Below, one piece after another: positions 29,601-40,800 of a stretch of 64,000 bases of DNA. Position 1 is the stretch's first letter. Every line of letters begins with the position of its first letter. The notes beneath the pieces were generated by a model, which was not told the origin of the DNA, made no database searches, and worked only from the letters and a program-made list of their open reading frames with translations. The translations under genes were made by a program, and so were the position numbers. This DNA is from Closterium sp. NIES-65 (lineage: Eukaryota; Streptophyta; Zygnematophyceae; Desmidiales; Closteriaceae), in the NCBI GenBank assembly GCA_948144175.1, contig CANXME010002675.1:124001-188000 (forward strand), given 5' to 3'.

Positions 29601-32600
29601 GGGGCACAGAGCAGGGCAGGCACAGAAGTGAACAAATCAGGGAAACGGTGAAGGGAACAGAGCAGAGCACAGAACGGAACATGGCAGGGTAACAGCACAG
29701 GGAACAGAGCAGGGAAACAGAACAGGGCACCGTGTAGGGGAGACACAGTATGGAACATAGCAGGGTAACAGAGCGGATAACAAAGAAGGGGAAATGACGA
29801 GGGGAACAGAGCAGTGTGAGAGAGCAAGAGAGCCGAGCAGGGAAAAAGAGCAGGGGGGGAGAGCATGAGACCCGAGCAGCGAAACAGAGCAGGAAAGAGC
29901 ATGAGAACCGAGAAGGGAAACAGGGTAGGGGAGAGAGCATGAGAACCGAGCAGGGAAACATGGCAGGGGAGAGAGCATGAGAACCAAGCTCGGGCAAACT
30001 GAACATGGCACAGAGCAGGGCAGACACAGAAGGGAGCATAGCAGGGAAACTGAAGGGAATACAGCAGGGCACAAAGCAGGACAGACACAGAACGGAACAT
30101 GGCAGAGGATAACAGTGCAGGGAACAGAGCGGGGAAGACATAGTAGGGAACACAGTTGGGAAACAGAGCAGATAACAAAGAAGGGGAAATGACTAGAGGA
30201 ACAGAGCAGGGGGAGAGAGAAGGAGAACCGAGCAGGGAAATAGAGCAGGGGGAGAGAGCAAGAGAGCCGAGCAGGGAAACAGAGCAGCGGAACAGAGGAG
30301 GGGAACCGAGCAAGAGAACAGAGCATGGCATCACTTCAGGAGATCACAGCATGGGATTAAAATAGGGAAACTTAGCAGACGACGGGGTGCAGGGGAACAG
30401 AGCAGGTTCGTAAAACTCACCTCTTTCATCCAGGTCTCGTACGTGCTGTCCCCTCCGGCCTCCCGCGCGAGTTGCCTAACTACCGCATGCTCCAGGTGTT
30501 TCCGGACGATTCGATCTTCAACATTCTTCCAGTTCGTGCCACGTGAAGGACGCTTCATAGTGGTCTTGTGGGAGTGCTCGTTGCAGTTCGACGAGTACTC
30601 GGCAGGGATCCCCCTCATACGGATGGTTGATGGGAGGTGAACGAGAAGATGAATCTTAACAATTTTCCACTTTGACTTCTGCTTAGGGAAAGCGACACGA
30701 AGAGCCTTCACCATCCTGGAGAAAATTTAGATACAAGGCATGCAGTTAAGAGGGGGAATGCAGGCCGGGAAGGGAGAAACGGGATGCGGGAGGGGGAGTG
30801 AGGAAGCAGACAGCGAAAACAGAAACATGGAAGGAGGGAGCAGGGAGGTGGGTTATGGAGGGACAGCGATGCAGTGCAGAGGGAGAAGATGGGCCCAGGA
30901 AACCACATCACAAACGGACTAATTACTTGATGGTGGCGTCTTTCATCCATTCCAGAGATTCGTCGGTGTGGTACTCAGCGCGGATGAACTCCTTGTACCA
31001 CTCGACCATCTTGACAATGGCCGTGCGGATATCTTCTCGTCCTGGGAGGTTGATGATGAGGGGCAGGACCTGCATCATCGCCCGATGCTCTGCAGCTGAA
31101 AAGCAGGCAGTGGATGTGAAGTAGGCCCACGCCAAAGGAAGACGTAGCACGGAAGCTGGTGTGGCCTCCTTCAAAATCTTGTATCGCCTAGGCGTGAATA
31201 ACAGTTAGTCAGAGCACGGAAAGCAAGCACGGAGGGGAGTAGCATGAAGCAAGGCGCAGAAAGCAAGCACGGAGGGAAGTAGTATGAAGCAGGGCGCGGA
31301 AAGCAAGCACAAAGGGGAGTAGCATGAAGCAGGGTGCGGAACAACTCACTCCAGAAGAATCTTCCGTTCCCTCCGGGTCAGCTTCTTCACCAGGCACTTC
31401 ATGGCATGCAGCCATATGCCCTGCTCCCAGATGTGCATTAGTCCGGGGGCACAGCAAGGTACGTGTTGCCCCAGAGAGTTTTTGCGAATTCCCAGTCCCA
31501 CAAAAGGCTCTGCGTCGGGGGTCAAGGACACAAACTCACTATGGCGGGTCAGGATAATAAATACGAACTGCAAGATGCAGATCGGAGTAGGTTTTCGGGC
31601 ACACTAGCCACAGCAGTATATGGTGGATACGGAGGGAAACCATATGAGAACCACAAGGATGCACGCGGAGCAAGCTGGGCAAGGCGCACCTTCACAAAGT
31701 GTGTAGAGGACTTATTCTTCACCGCCTTCAGCTCCTTTCTGGTCTTCGCGGCTTTCATCTCGTTGTGAAAATCCTTCTGACCCTTCACAGTTCTAAGGAC
31801 AATGGTGTCTTCCTGCTTCTTTTTGGTTTCCGCAGATTCCTTCCGACCCTCGACATTTCTGGGGACAATGGTCTCGTCCTGCTCATCCAGGCGCTTCTTA
31901 TCAGTTGGCTGTTGAGTCAACTCAAAGTTCATCTCATCCAGGCCCTCCTTTTCAGCCAAGCACAACGAGCACGGATGGTGTGAGTTGCATGCCATCGTAC
32001 AGGTGATCTTAGAAGACTCCGGGTGATCGGCCACCCATGAATAAAGGAGCGTGAATGCTCTATACTGCACGCCGGCATTGTCTTCCACCATCACACCGCC
32101 CCTGCACAGCTGCCAGGATGAGGGGTAAAGCAGGGGGGGGTATGGTGAGGATGGGAGACCATGTTAGATATGTCAGTGATGGTGTGAGCATGGATTGCTG
32201 TAAGCAAGCAGATGAAGGACGGTTAGGAGGAGGGGGACAGCAAGCAGGGATGGTTTCAACGGCAGGAGACAGTGGTACAAGAGGAATCCGAATGGTATTA
32301 GGTGAAGCATGGTGGCTGGGAGCAAAGTAATTTCGACTGAATCCGGCGTCGTGGCACGCATGCGAAAGAATAACAGAGGAGAAGGGGGGTCAAAAAGGGA
32401 GGGGAGGGTGGATTAGACAGGCAATGAAAATAAGTAGGGTAGTGTGGAGGATTCTGGAGAGTACAAGGGATGCGCGCCTTTGGGCGAGAGTAGCAGTGTC
32501 TCACCCTAAAAGATATGAAGCCGCCTTTAAAGCTTGAATCATGATCCCTGCAGCGTCCTGGAACACTCGAACCTTCTCTTCTGGCGAGAGGTCAGCTGGG

Positions 32601-33710
32601 ATGTTAGGCAGGAGCCCAAGAAGCTCAGTGCCTCCTTCAAGCCACCTAGCCCATTCAGGAATGTTCCCAAAGGACAACAGAAATGGGTGGGCAGATTGGC
32701 GCCCGCTGTACGATAGATTGGTCTGGTCTGAGAACAAAATGAGAGCTATAACTATGCCAAACTTCCGCACCCTTTCCTGCCACAGTGATGATAAAGAGAA
32801 GGAAAGACGTATTGGATCCTAGGTTTCAATGCTCGTGTCCAACGCGACATGAGATGGCATGGAACTTACCCAATCCGTGTTTGCAGGGGTACTGTAGCGG
32901 CGAACCCCATCAACCTTCCACTCTTGAGGCATGATGCTGAATCCCTTGACAGCCGACATCTTGTTGAACATGGACTGAAGGAGCTGATGGTGATAAGGAT
33001 GGCAACAATGATGGAAAACAGAAGCGTAGGATTGATGGTTCCATTTGGACTGATGGTTTAATCGGTCTCAGAAACACATTCCACTGTGACAAACGTGACC
33101 CCGCACGCATAGATACACTCACAGTTATCGCGTTTTGGCGCTTGAAGGTGAGAAACCCAACCTCGTGATCCACTTCGATCTCCTCGACAATCCATTCATT
33201 CTCCGCTCCAAGGTCAAAGGTGTTCTCGTACTTCTCCAGGTCCCTGTAGCTGTTCCAGTCGTCCAGCTGCTTTGGATCTAATTTTGGGTGTCTAACTAAC
33301 TGTATTGTGTCGTTTATCGCCGCGTTGGTTAGACCGTGAGATCATGCCAAAATGTATATTTCCGCCTTAACATCAAGAATTTCCTCTGTAGGAGCTTCTT
33401 CCACCACGAGTGTGGTGCTGCACGTACGAACGGCATCACGAACTCGCTTTGCCGGCTGCGGGTGCTGCTCTACTCCGTTCGGAAGTGCCGCTGTAGGAAT
33501 TGAATGCGCTGGCGCGGGAAGGGTGGCTGTTGCTAACGGAACAAAGGTATACTACTTCTCCACGCCACGGTCTAGCTTCTTACGTCTAGCATCCTCTTCA
33601 GCCTTGCGTTTTTGGGCCCGCTTACAGCCGTCATGGTTAGCTTGATGGCTACTTACGTATTGATAGGAGTACACACGCTTATTGCAGAACTCACAAGCCT
33701 GAGCCTCCAT
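26658..33710 (-). CDS. Gene C: Plavaka-type DNA transposase, nine exons
   Basis: Exons: 33710-33123, 32983-32870, 32776-32505, 32101-31690, 31567-31350, 31187-30927, 30715-30421, 28990-28823 and 27035-26658. All introns are GT-AG and phases fit throughout. The N-terminus has a C2H2-like finger (CEFCNKRVYSYQYVSSHQAN). Plavaka hallmarks follow: RRYSTPANTDW, the SDQTNLS and HPFLLSFGNI block in exon 3, HPCSLCLAEK in exon 4, GLMHIWEQGIWLHAMKC in exon 5, and the HLPSTIRMRGIPAEYS...NEHSHKTTMKRPSRGTN block in exon 7. It would be a cut-and-paste transposase acting in the nucleus. Problems: TAG 33552-33554, TGA 33342-33344 and TAG 26832-26834. After the last TAG, conserved-looking sequence continues to TGA 26658-26660. 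A small unrecognised intron in exon 1 could remove the first two stops. Assignment to Plavaka (KDZ-related) rests on remembered family motifs. Confidence 0.75.
27036..28822 (-). other. Gene C intron 8 filled with a 41-bp minisatellite
   Basis: About 40 copies of a 41-bp unit (GCTGGAGTGAGTGGAAAGCA on the plus strand, then a G/A-rich half) occupy 27117-28772. On the gene strand the unit is pyrimidine-rich and contains CTTTCCACTCACTCCAG, like an acceptor. Because 41 is not a multiple of three and units lack stops, very long overlapping frames appear; they are artefacts. Confidence 0.85.
29240..30330 (-). repeat. 63-bp minisatellite in gene C intron 7
   Basis: Units of about 63 bp (GAACAGAGCGGGGCACATAG then CAGGGCAGACACAGAAGTGA) are regular at 29280-29690 and degrade into GAACAGAGCAGGG words to 30330. 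They lie inside the intron 30420-28991 and are pyrimidine-rich on the gene strand. Confidence 0.8.
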
Positions 33711-34477
33711 CGAGCAGATCTGTCCGTAAGACTGAAAGGGTGTTTGGCACACCAGTTTGATATGTGAATGCCAACAATGCACAAGAATGAGATAGCGCCT
33801 GTCGAATGGACGATAGTTTACAAGGGAAGGGTTGGGCGCGAATACGAATTGGCGATCTGAGTCTGAACACCTGTTTCCATTGACCCTGATTGGCGATTGG
33901 TTATCGGGTGTCGGTAGTTGGTATGCAATTGGTTAGGGTTTGTGGCGTTCTGCTCGAATTTAGGTCACCCAGTTTGTTGGTGCGCGACCACGCGCAGTTG
34001 GGCGAGTGGGCCATGCGACTCTCATACTCCGCATATTGTAACTTTTGTCACGTACAAAAACAGCTCTCTTGTCGCAGCAACCTGACGAAGTTTTGTACCG
34101 AGCTGGGAACATTTCCACTTGCGACATGGACCTGACATTAGTTTCGCATACACGCCAATCGTGTCAGAAATACACAAGCCGCTCGAATGTCATTGGAGCA
34201 GAGAAACCTGTCAGACTTCTCCACACTGTTCACCATGTTGACAGGATATCACGAGCACGCTATTCGATGACGACGTATGGGAGCAGGGATTTTGGCACAA
34301 AGTTGACCAACGAAAAGCAAGGGCGTTTGGGTCCTACTTCAGAAACTACAGTACCTGCTTCGACTTTGCGTTGAGCTGCCTGGGCAACGGAATTTCAACC
34401 CTTACCTAAGGCAAGATCCGGCTCAAACTGTGAGTTTACTATCTCAAGGTATGGAGGAGAAGGGCAGACCCAAGTTA
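33711..34477. promoter_or_regulatory. Divergent intergenic region of genes C and D
   Basis: The start of gene C (minus) and the first recognisable exon of gene D (plus) are about 770 bp apart, so promoters for both should lie here. No core promoter motif stands out, and further 5' exons of D may also be hidden here. Confidence 0.35.
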
Positions 34478-36135
34478 TCGCGATGTCGTTTCCAGCACAT
34501 GAGCATGCCATCCCCGTTTGGGGGGGGTGGCTTGAAATCAAGCCCTCAGATTACTGCACGTTGAGAAACGAGCAGTGGATCAGTGGCTCGGTTATCGAGT
34601 GGCTATCATCGTGAGTAGCTCAAAACGCAAAGGTAATAGACATGGCGGCACCTTGATCAAATTTACTCACGCGCTACCGCGAGTTTCCACATTTCCATGG
34701 CGTTCCCGCAGGATGTTACACTATGAGAACGGACTCGAAAATGCTGAGTGGCTTTGCACATCGCCGTATTTCTGGACACTCGTCGCGCGGCCGGGGTCTA
34801 AGAGAATCACTAGGCTGGCATATGGCCTCGACATCTTATCGTTTAAACACGTGCTTGTTCCTATTAACAAGGAGTATGTGCTCGGGCAATTGTTTGAAGG
34901 ATTCATACGTTCAAGGTTGCAGCAATCTAATGATCTTTGAATGATTCCAAGGTGCAGTGCGCACTGGAGCCTTGGAGTCATTGAAATCAACCATGCTCCA
35001 GGATCTCTAATCCCGATCAAGTGTGTATTGTGGCATGCGGACTCATATGCAAGTCACGTCGACATCGATGGTCCATTAAAAAAGTGAGCTATTTGTGATG
35101 CTTATGAAACTTGTGTATTGCGGACCGATCCTAACTACATGTACGTCCCAATGCGCAGATGTTTGATGACAAACGTCATGAAGCGCTACGCATGGGTCAC
35201 GGAGACAGAGGCAAAATCGTGGGCTGACGCGATCCAGTTACACGTCATTGAGATACGTGCACGGGATACCCGGTTGTGCATGGACAGGCGTCGGATGCGC
35301 GAATGGGAATAGGGAGTGGGAGGGACGGTGGAGCATGGACAGGCGCGCGATGCGCGGATGGGTAAGGGAGTGGGAGGGACGGTGGTGCATGGACAGGCGT
35401 AAAATGCGCGGATGGGTAAGGGAGTGGGAGGGACGGCGGTGCATGGACAGGTGTGAAATGCGCGGATGGGTACGGAGGTAGGAGAGTAGGCTATGCATGG
35501 ACAGGCATGGGATGCGCGGATGAGTAGGGAGTGGGAAAGACGCCTATGCATGGACAGGCGTGGGATGCACGAATGGGAATGGGGAGTGGGAGGGACAGTG
35601 GAGCATGGACAAGCGCACGATGCGCGCATGGGTAAGGGAGTGGGAGGGACGGCGGTGCATGGACAGGCGTGGGATGCGCGGATGGGTAAGGGGGTAGGAG
35701 AGTAGGCTATGCATGGACAGGCGTGGGATGCGCGGATGAGTAGGGAGTGGGAGAGACGGCTATGCATGGACAGGCGTGGGATGCGCGAATGGGAATGGGG
35801 AGTGGGAGGGACGGTGGAGCATGGACAAGCCCGCGATGCGCGGATGGGTAAGGGAGTGGGAGGGACGGCGGTGCATGGAGAGGCATGGGATTATGCATAA
35901 TACAAGCACCATCCACTCCGAGTGCGCTATGCAGGTGCGTCAGCAAGACAACGAGAACGACTGTGGCGTTTTTGTGATGCGTGTCATTCATACGCTTGTC
36001 GAGACCAAGTTCGACAGATTGAATGCGTGTGACTTGGTCGGGACGCCAAGACAGTGGAGGCGCCAGTATCATGACGATTTGGCTAGGTGGTCCTGTGTCT
36101 ATCACAATGCATGTGGGTCGATCCAGGCTGATTGA
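34478..36135 (+). CDS. Gene D: Ulp1-like cysteine protease (C48 family)
   Basis: Exons: about 34478-34610 (LRNEQWISGSVIEWLS, the usual N-terminal Ulp1 block), 34712-34873 (ends FKHVLVPINK), 34958-35083 (AHWSLGVIEIN with the catalytic His, then the Asp of WHADSY), 35159 to about 35243-35256, and 35935-36135 (QQDNENDCGVFVMR, oxyanion Gln and catalytic Cys at 35962-35964), ending in TGA. Exon phases agree for the first four; the donor of exon 4 is ambiguous. The His-Asp-Cys triad is complete. Ulp1 proteases cleave SUMO-like modifiers, and copies are often carried by eukaryotic transposons. The 5' start is not identified. It is divergent to gene C and precedes gene A. Confidence 0.75.
35262..35890 (+). 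repeat. 54-59-bp minisatellite in gene D intron 4
   Basis: Units GCATGGACAGGCGTGGGATG, CGCGGATGGGTAAGGGAG and GGGACGGCGGT. A 216-bp higher-order copy is visible (35493-35705 versus 35709-35900). Most units have GGGTAAGG, resembling a donor. Confidence 0.8.
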
Positions 36136-37832
36136 TGCCATTAAGCCTGCTTGGTGTTGGTTAGTGACATGCATTTGCACCTGACAATCTGTTGCTTCGT
36201 ACTGCTCGACGCTTGATGGAAACTGACATGACAGTACGGTAACTGCTTTGCATGGTGTGTTAAGCTCTAAGCCGACCACTACATGGTGTCAGTCAGGACA
36301 CTCAGAAACACAACATTGTGGTTGGGGTCTTGCTGAACTTGATGAGTAGTCAGGAACAACCTCCAAGAGGCATGGCAGGCAACCATGTGAGTATTTCACA
36401 TTCACATGCACCTCAACACGAATTGTCCTTCTGCAGCGCCCTAGAAAGGGTGCTATGCATCGGCCCGTGAGCGTAGTAATGTGGACACTATGCAGCTTCT
36501 ATCATCTCCAAGGCTGTAACATCTACGCGGCGAGCCAGTTGTTGATGTGATCCAAATTGTGCTTGCTCTCACGAATTGCACAATGTTTATTGATGGTTGC
36601 TAGGTGTGAACACTGGAATAGTCGTTGTAAGTCACACCAAGTATTCACCCTAATCTGAGACTGCAAATGCACAGAAGCATACCAATGTGCGATACGGCGG
36701 CCGGACTGACACTTTTAGTTTACGCGTGCAGGATGATTAGTTTGAAGCAACCTGTGAGCACCTTGTTTTGAAGGGAAACTTTGTGAACCTTTCAACATTT
36801 CCCAAAATCGTCATTTCCTTATTGCATCAATCATGTTACATCCTCGCTACAAATAGCCGTGCCACAAAATCAATGTTTCAACGCAACCAGTCGGGGTATT
36901 CTCAAACCGCGATGTCTTGCATCCATCACGGCTCCAAACGCACAAATGTGCGCCGACAACGCGCTGCCAATTTGATGCTGTCACATCGATTTTATTTTTT
37001 GGTGTGCGGCAAGGCTTGGTTCAGTTCCCATGCTCACGCATGTAATTACTTTCTACTTGACGCACTTATAATTCCGATCAGGCATTGTGGGCGCTAGGGC
37101 GTTCTAGCCCAAGTAGTCTGCTGCAATTTAGGATTCGAAATATTGGCTCATTGACACCGCGTTCCTTGCAACCCCCAGGGCAGCTAAACTGTTGCGCTGC
37201 ACCAACCCCCACCACCCAACGTGCTGCCACCTGGTAACTTGTTACAGGAACAAGCATCTTCATGCCGATTCTCATGCCGGGAGATGAGACCACGCTATGC
37301 TCCACGTTCAAAGCACCTAGTTCGTCTTGCTGGAAGCCGTTCGGTTCTCGTCACGATACCCCCCTACGGTAGGCACGTCAAGCAACAACGGTAGTAGTAC
37401 TACCTGGTAGTCAATGTCGATGTTCCCTCTGGCACTCGATCCAAAGTGAGAATATGGCAGTGGTAGCACGTAATAGCCGCCACCTCGCTGTTCTCGTAAT
37501 AGGCTCATCCAGCTATGGCGCTCCGAGTGGCTCTCGTAGGAAGCACGTCCTGCTTTGGCGTTGCGATTGGCTCTCGTAGTAGGCTCGTCGTGCTCTGGGA
37601 AGGCGGTGATGTTATCTGACGGCGCGTCCAGCAAGGGCGCGTTTCGCGGCCGTTGGCGAGTTTTGCGGGCACGTAGTGCGATTGCGCGCTGTTGTTCTGG
37701 CAGGCACGTCCAGCTCGCGCGCCGCTGTTCCTTGCGTCTCTAACACGTATTTATGGAAAACTTGATACTTAGGGATGCACAGCAGAATTTTGTGACCGTT
37801 AATTGGGCTTGTTTAGCGGAATTGATAGAGAG
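36136..37832. other. Intergenic DNA between genes D and A
   Basis: No conserved coding frame. 37490-37640 holds imperfect roughly 52-bp repeats (GCTCTCGTAGTAGGCTCGTC). The promoter of gene A should be near 37600-37830. Confidence 0.45.
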
Positions 37833-40800
37833 ATGGCAGACATCATCGTTTCTGAACAGGCCAATGCTAGTGTGCTCCTCGGTAGCGCTGGAGCTTTACA
37901 TCCCTCGAGCGACGCGAAAACCGACGCGGAACAGCAGCTGCACGACAAGATGACGCCTCACGATACCTCCCAGCTAGTTGTGCGGTATCGTCGGAAGAAC
38001 ACACTTCCTGCACGCGATGCCAAGGTGGAATCGAAAGGGGCATCTTCATTAGATAGTGAGCAATCTGAAGAAGAGGCCTACGATGGCAAGGTTAGACGCG
38101 GCGGTTCATGCGGGTGGAGGAACGGTCGAAAGCTGAAGTCGTTGGACCAGTGCAAACCTGCTACGGGGAGGAAAGGTACGCAATGAGCTTTTATCCAGCT
38201 TCTTCAAGTTTGCATGTCTTAAAGTTGCTCGTTAATAATTTGGATGTGTTCACACCCAATCCAAAAAGGTGCTGCCCTCCTATTAACTGAGCGTATCGTC
38301 CTTACTTCATGCGTATTGTAGGTACCTTCGATGGAGCCAATAAAAATAAGAAAGAAAGATAAGACGCGGCTGGTGCAACAGGAATCGTGCAAGATGTAGA
38401 TGACAAGGAGCAACTGCTAGAGAAAGGGCATAAGCGTGGGGATGAGCGTGATGGAGAGCGTGAGGGCAGGCGTGAGGGAGGGCTTGAGGGCAGGCGTGAA
38501 GGCAGGCGTGAGGGCAGGCGGGAGGGAGAGCGTGAGGCTGAGCGTGAGGGAGAGCGTGAGGGAGAGCGTGAGGGAGAGCGTGATGTTAAGCGTGAGGGAG
38601 AGCGAGAGGGAGAGCGTGAGGGAGAGCGTGATGTGAAGCGTGAGGGAGACCGTGATGTGAAGCGTGTGGGGGAGCGTGGGGTGAAGCGTGAGGGAGAGTG
38701 TGATATGAAGCATGATGAGTCTTCTCCCTCTACTCCAGCAGGTGTTCGTGCGGCGGATGCACATAATGTTCGAGGGCATGAGGAGGGTGGGAGGGAGAGC
38801 CGTGGCGCTGAGCTAGAAGATCAGAGGGGGGTGTCAGGGAGGGTGAAGGCACAGTCCAGAAAGGCTGGAAAGAAGGCCGCTGCTGAGGTCAAATCTTCTG
38901 ATGGAGAAGATAGTTCTGAGGAGGAATCAGGGAGTTCATCCGCAAGCGAGGAGAAGTATGATGAGGAAGAGGACGAGAGTGATGACGCTGAAACTGGGTC
39001 CGGGAGTGATGACGACGGTAGGAGAGGGGGGTGGGCGCGAGGAGCGCGCAACCACCGCTATAGCGGAAAGCGTGGTCATGCAACCGGTGGTAAGGCTGGT
39101 AGTGGACGTAAACGGCAGAGACGTAGAGAGTGCGCTCAAGGAAAGCGAGCAGATACTGAGGGTTACGCCCGGCGGCGTTTTAAGGAGCGTCCTGTTGTGA
39201 GACAGGACGTTGGCTTCTACAATGAGATGAGGACCATGGTGAACTCGGATGATGCTGGTCCGTCGAATCGTCGGGAGAACGTTCGGATGAAACGGGCAGC
39301 AACCAACGATCCGTATGCTGCCCTTGCTTCCACCTCAGGATTGGGAAAGAGAGCATCTAGATTTCAAGATTCAACTGTGCGTGACAACGCTGGCCAGCAG
39401 CATGACAACACGCACAATCCAGCCAGTGGTAGTGACGATCCGGCCTGTGGTGGGGGGCTGGGGGCGGAAGATGGTGAGGCGGGTGGTGTTGGAGATTGGT
39501 TCAATGATGGCAGGAAAGTTGGACGCTCTGACCCAGCAACTCCACCCCCGTTCGCATCGGCAAGAGGCGATTCCCCGCTCGACGCTAGCAGAGTGCCCAT
39601 CATTACCTCGAGCAATTCTCGTAATGAATCCATGCAGCAACTCTTCCAGGCATTGCAGGAAGCTAATCGGTAGATTGCCGAGCTAAAGTCCGGTCGTGGA
39701 CCTTCGCTGGACTGGGGGGGAAGTGGGACGCAAATCCCGCCACTTACCTCGATATCCAGTGAACAACCTGAGCCGCCTGAAACGCCGGGCGCTGTGGCGG
39801 AGAGCGCTGTACAAGGCACTCCCATCACCAGGAGGCATGGGATGCCAAACACGACTAATTTGAAGGTAAGTGCCACCAATTTCTCCTACCGATTGCCACA
39901 CCTGACTCGCTAGCGTGCTCATTATATGGTTTTGTTTGACCAATGGTGCATATTTAATACTCTTTCTCCAATTGTCTAGTTTTTCCCACTCTCTGGTCAC
40001 ATTCCCACTCTCTGTTTTCCTTCTCTGCAGTGATTCATTCTCATCCCACCCTCTAGTCTCATTATCTGCAGTGACTCATTCATATTCCCGCTCTCTGGTT
40101 TCCTTCTCTGCAGTGATTCATTCTCATCCCACCCTCTGGTCTCATTCTCTGCAGTGACTCATTCACATTCCCACTCTCTGGTTTCCTTCTCTGCAGTGAT
40201 TCATTCTCATCCCACCCTCTGGTCTTTTTCTCTGCAGTGACTCCCACTCTCTGGTTTCCTTCTCTGCAGTGATTCATTCTCATCCCACCCTCTGGTCTCA
40301 TTCTCTGCAGTGACTCCCACTCTCTGGTTTCCTTCTCTGCAGTGATTCATTCTCATCCTACCCTCAAGGCTCATTCTCTGCAGTGACTCATTCACATTCC
40401 CACTCTCTGGTTTCCTTCTATGCACTGATTCATTCTCATTCCCACCCTCTGGTCCCATTCTCTGCAGTGACTCATTCACATTCCCAATCTCTGGTTTCCT
40501 TCTCTGCAGTGATTCATTCTCATCCCACCCTCTGGTCTCATTCTCTGCATTGACTCATTCACATTCCCACTCTCTGGTTTCCTTCTATGCAGTGATTCAT
40601 TCTCATCCCACCCTCTGGTCTCATTCTCTCGCTGGTCATTCACATTCCCACTCTCTGGTTTCCTTCTCTGCAGTGATTCATTCTCATCCCCACCCTCTGG
40701 TCTCATTCTCTGCAGTGACTCATTCACATTCGCACTCTCTGGTTTCCTTCTCTGCAATGATTCATTCTCATCCCACCCTCTGGTCTCATTCTCTGCAGTG

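Noticed and set aside
29204..30334. Hydrophobic, Cys-rich protein with many apparent membrane segments
   Set aside because: Arises from a pyrimidine-rich intron satellite on the gene strand.
38440..38715. Minus-strand serine/threonine/leucine-rich frame opposite the RE repeat
   Set aside because: Mirror of the 12-bp coding repeat in gene A exon 2.
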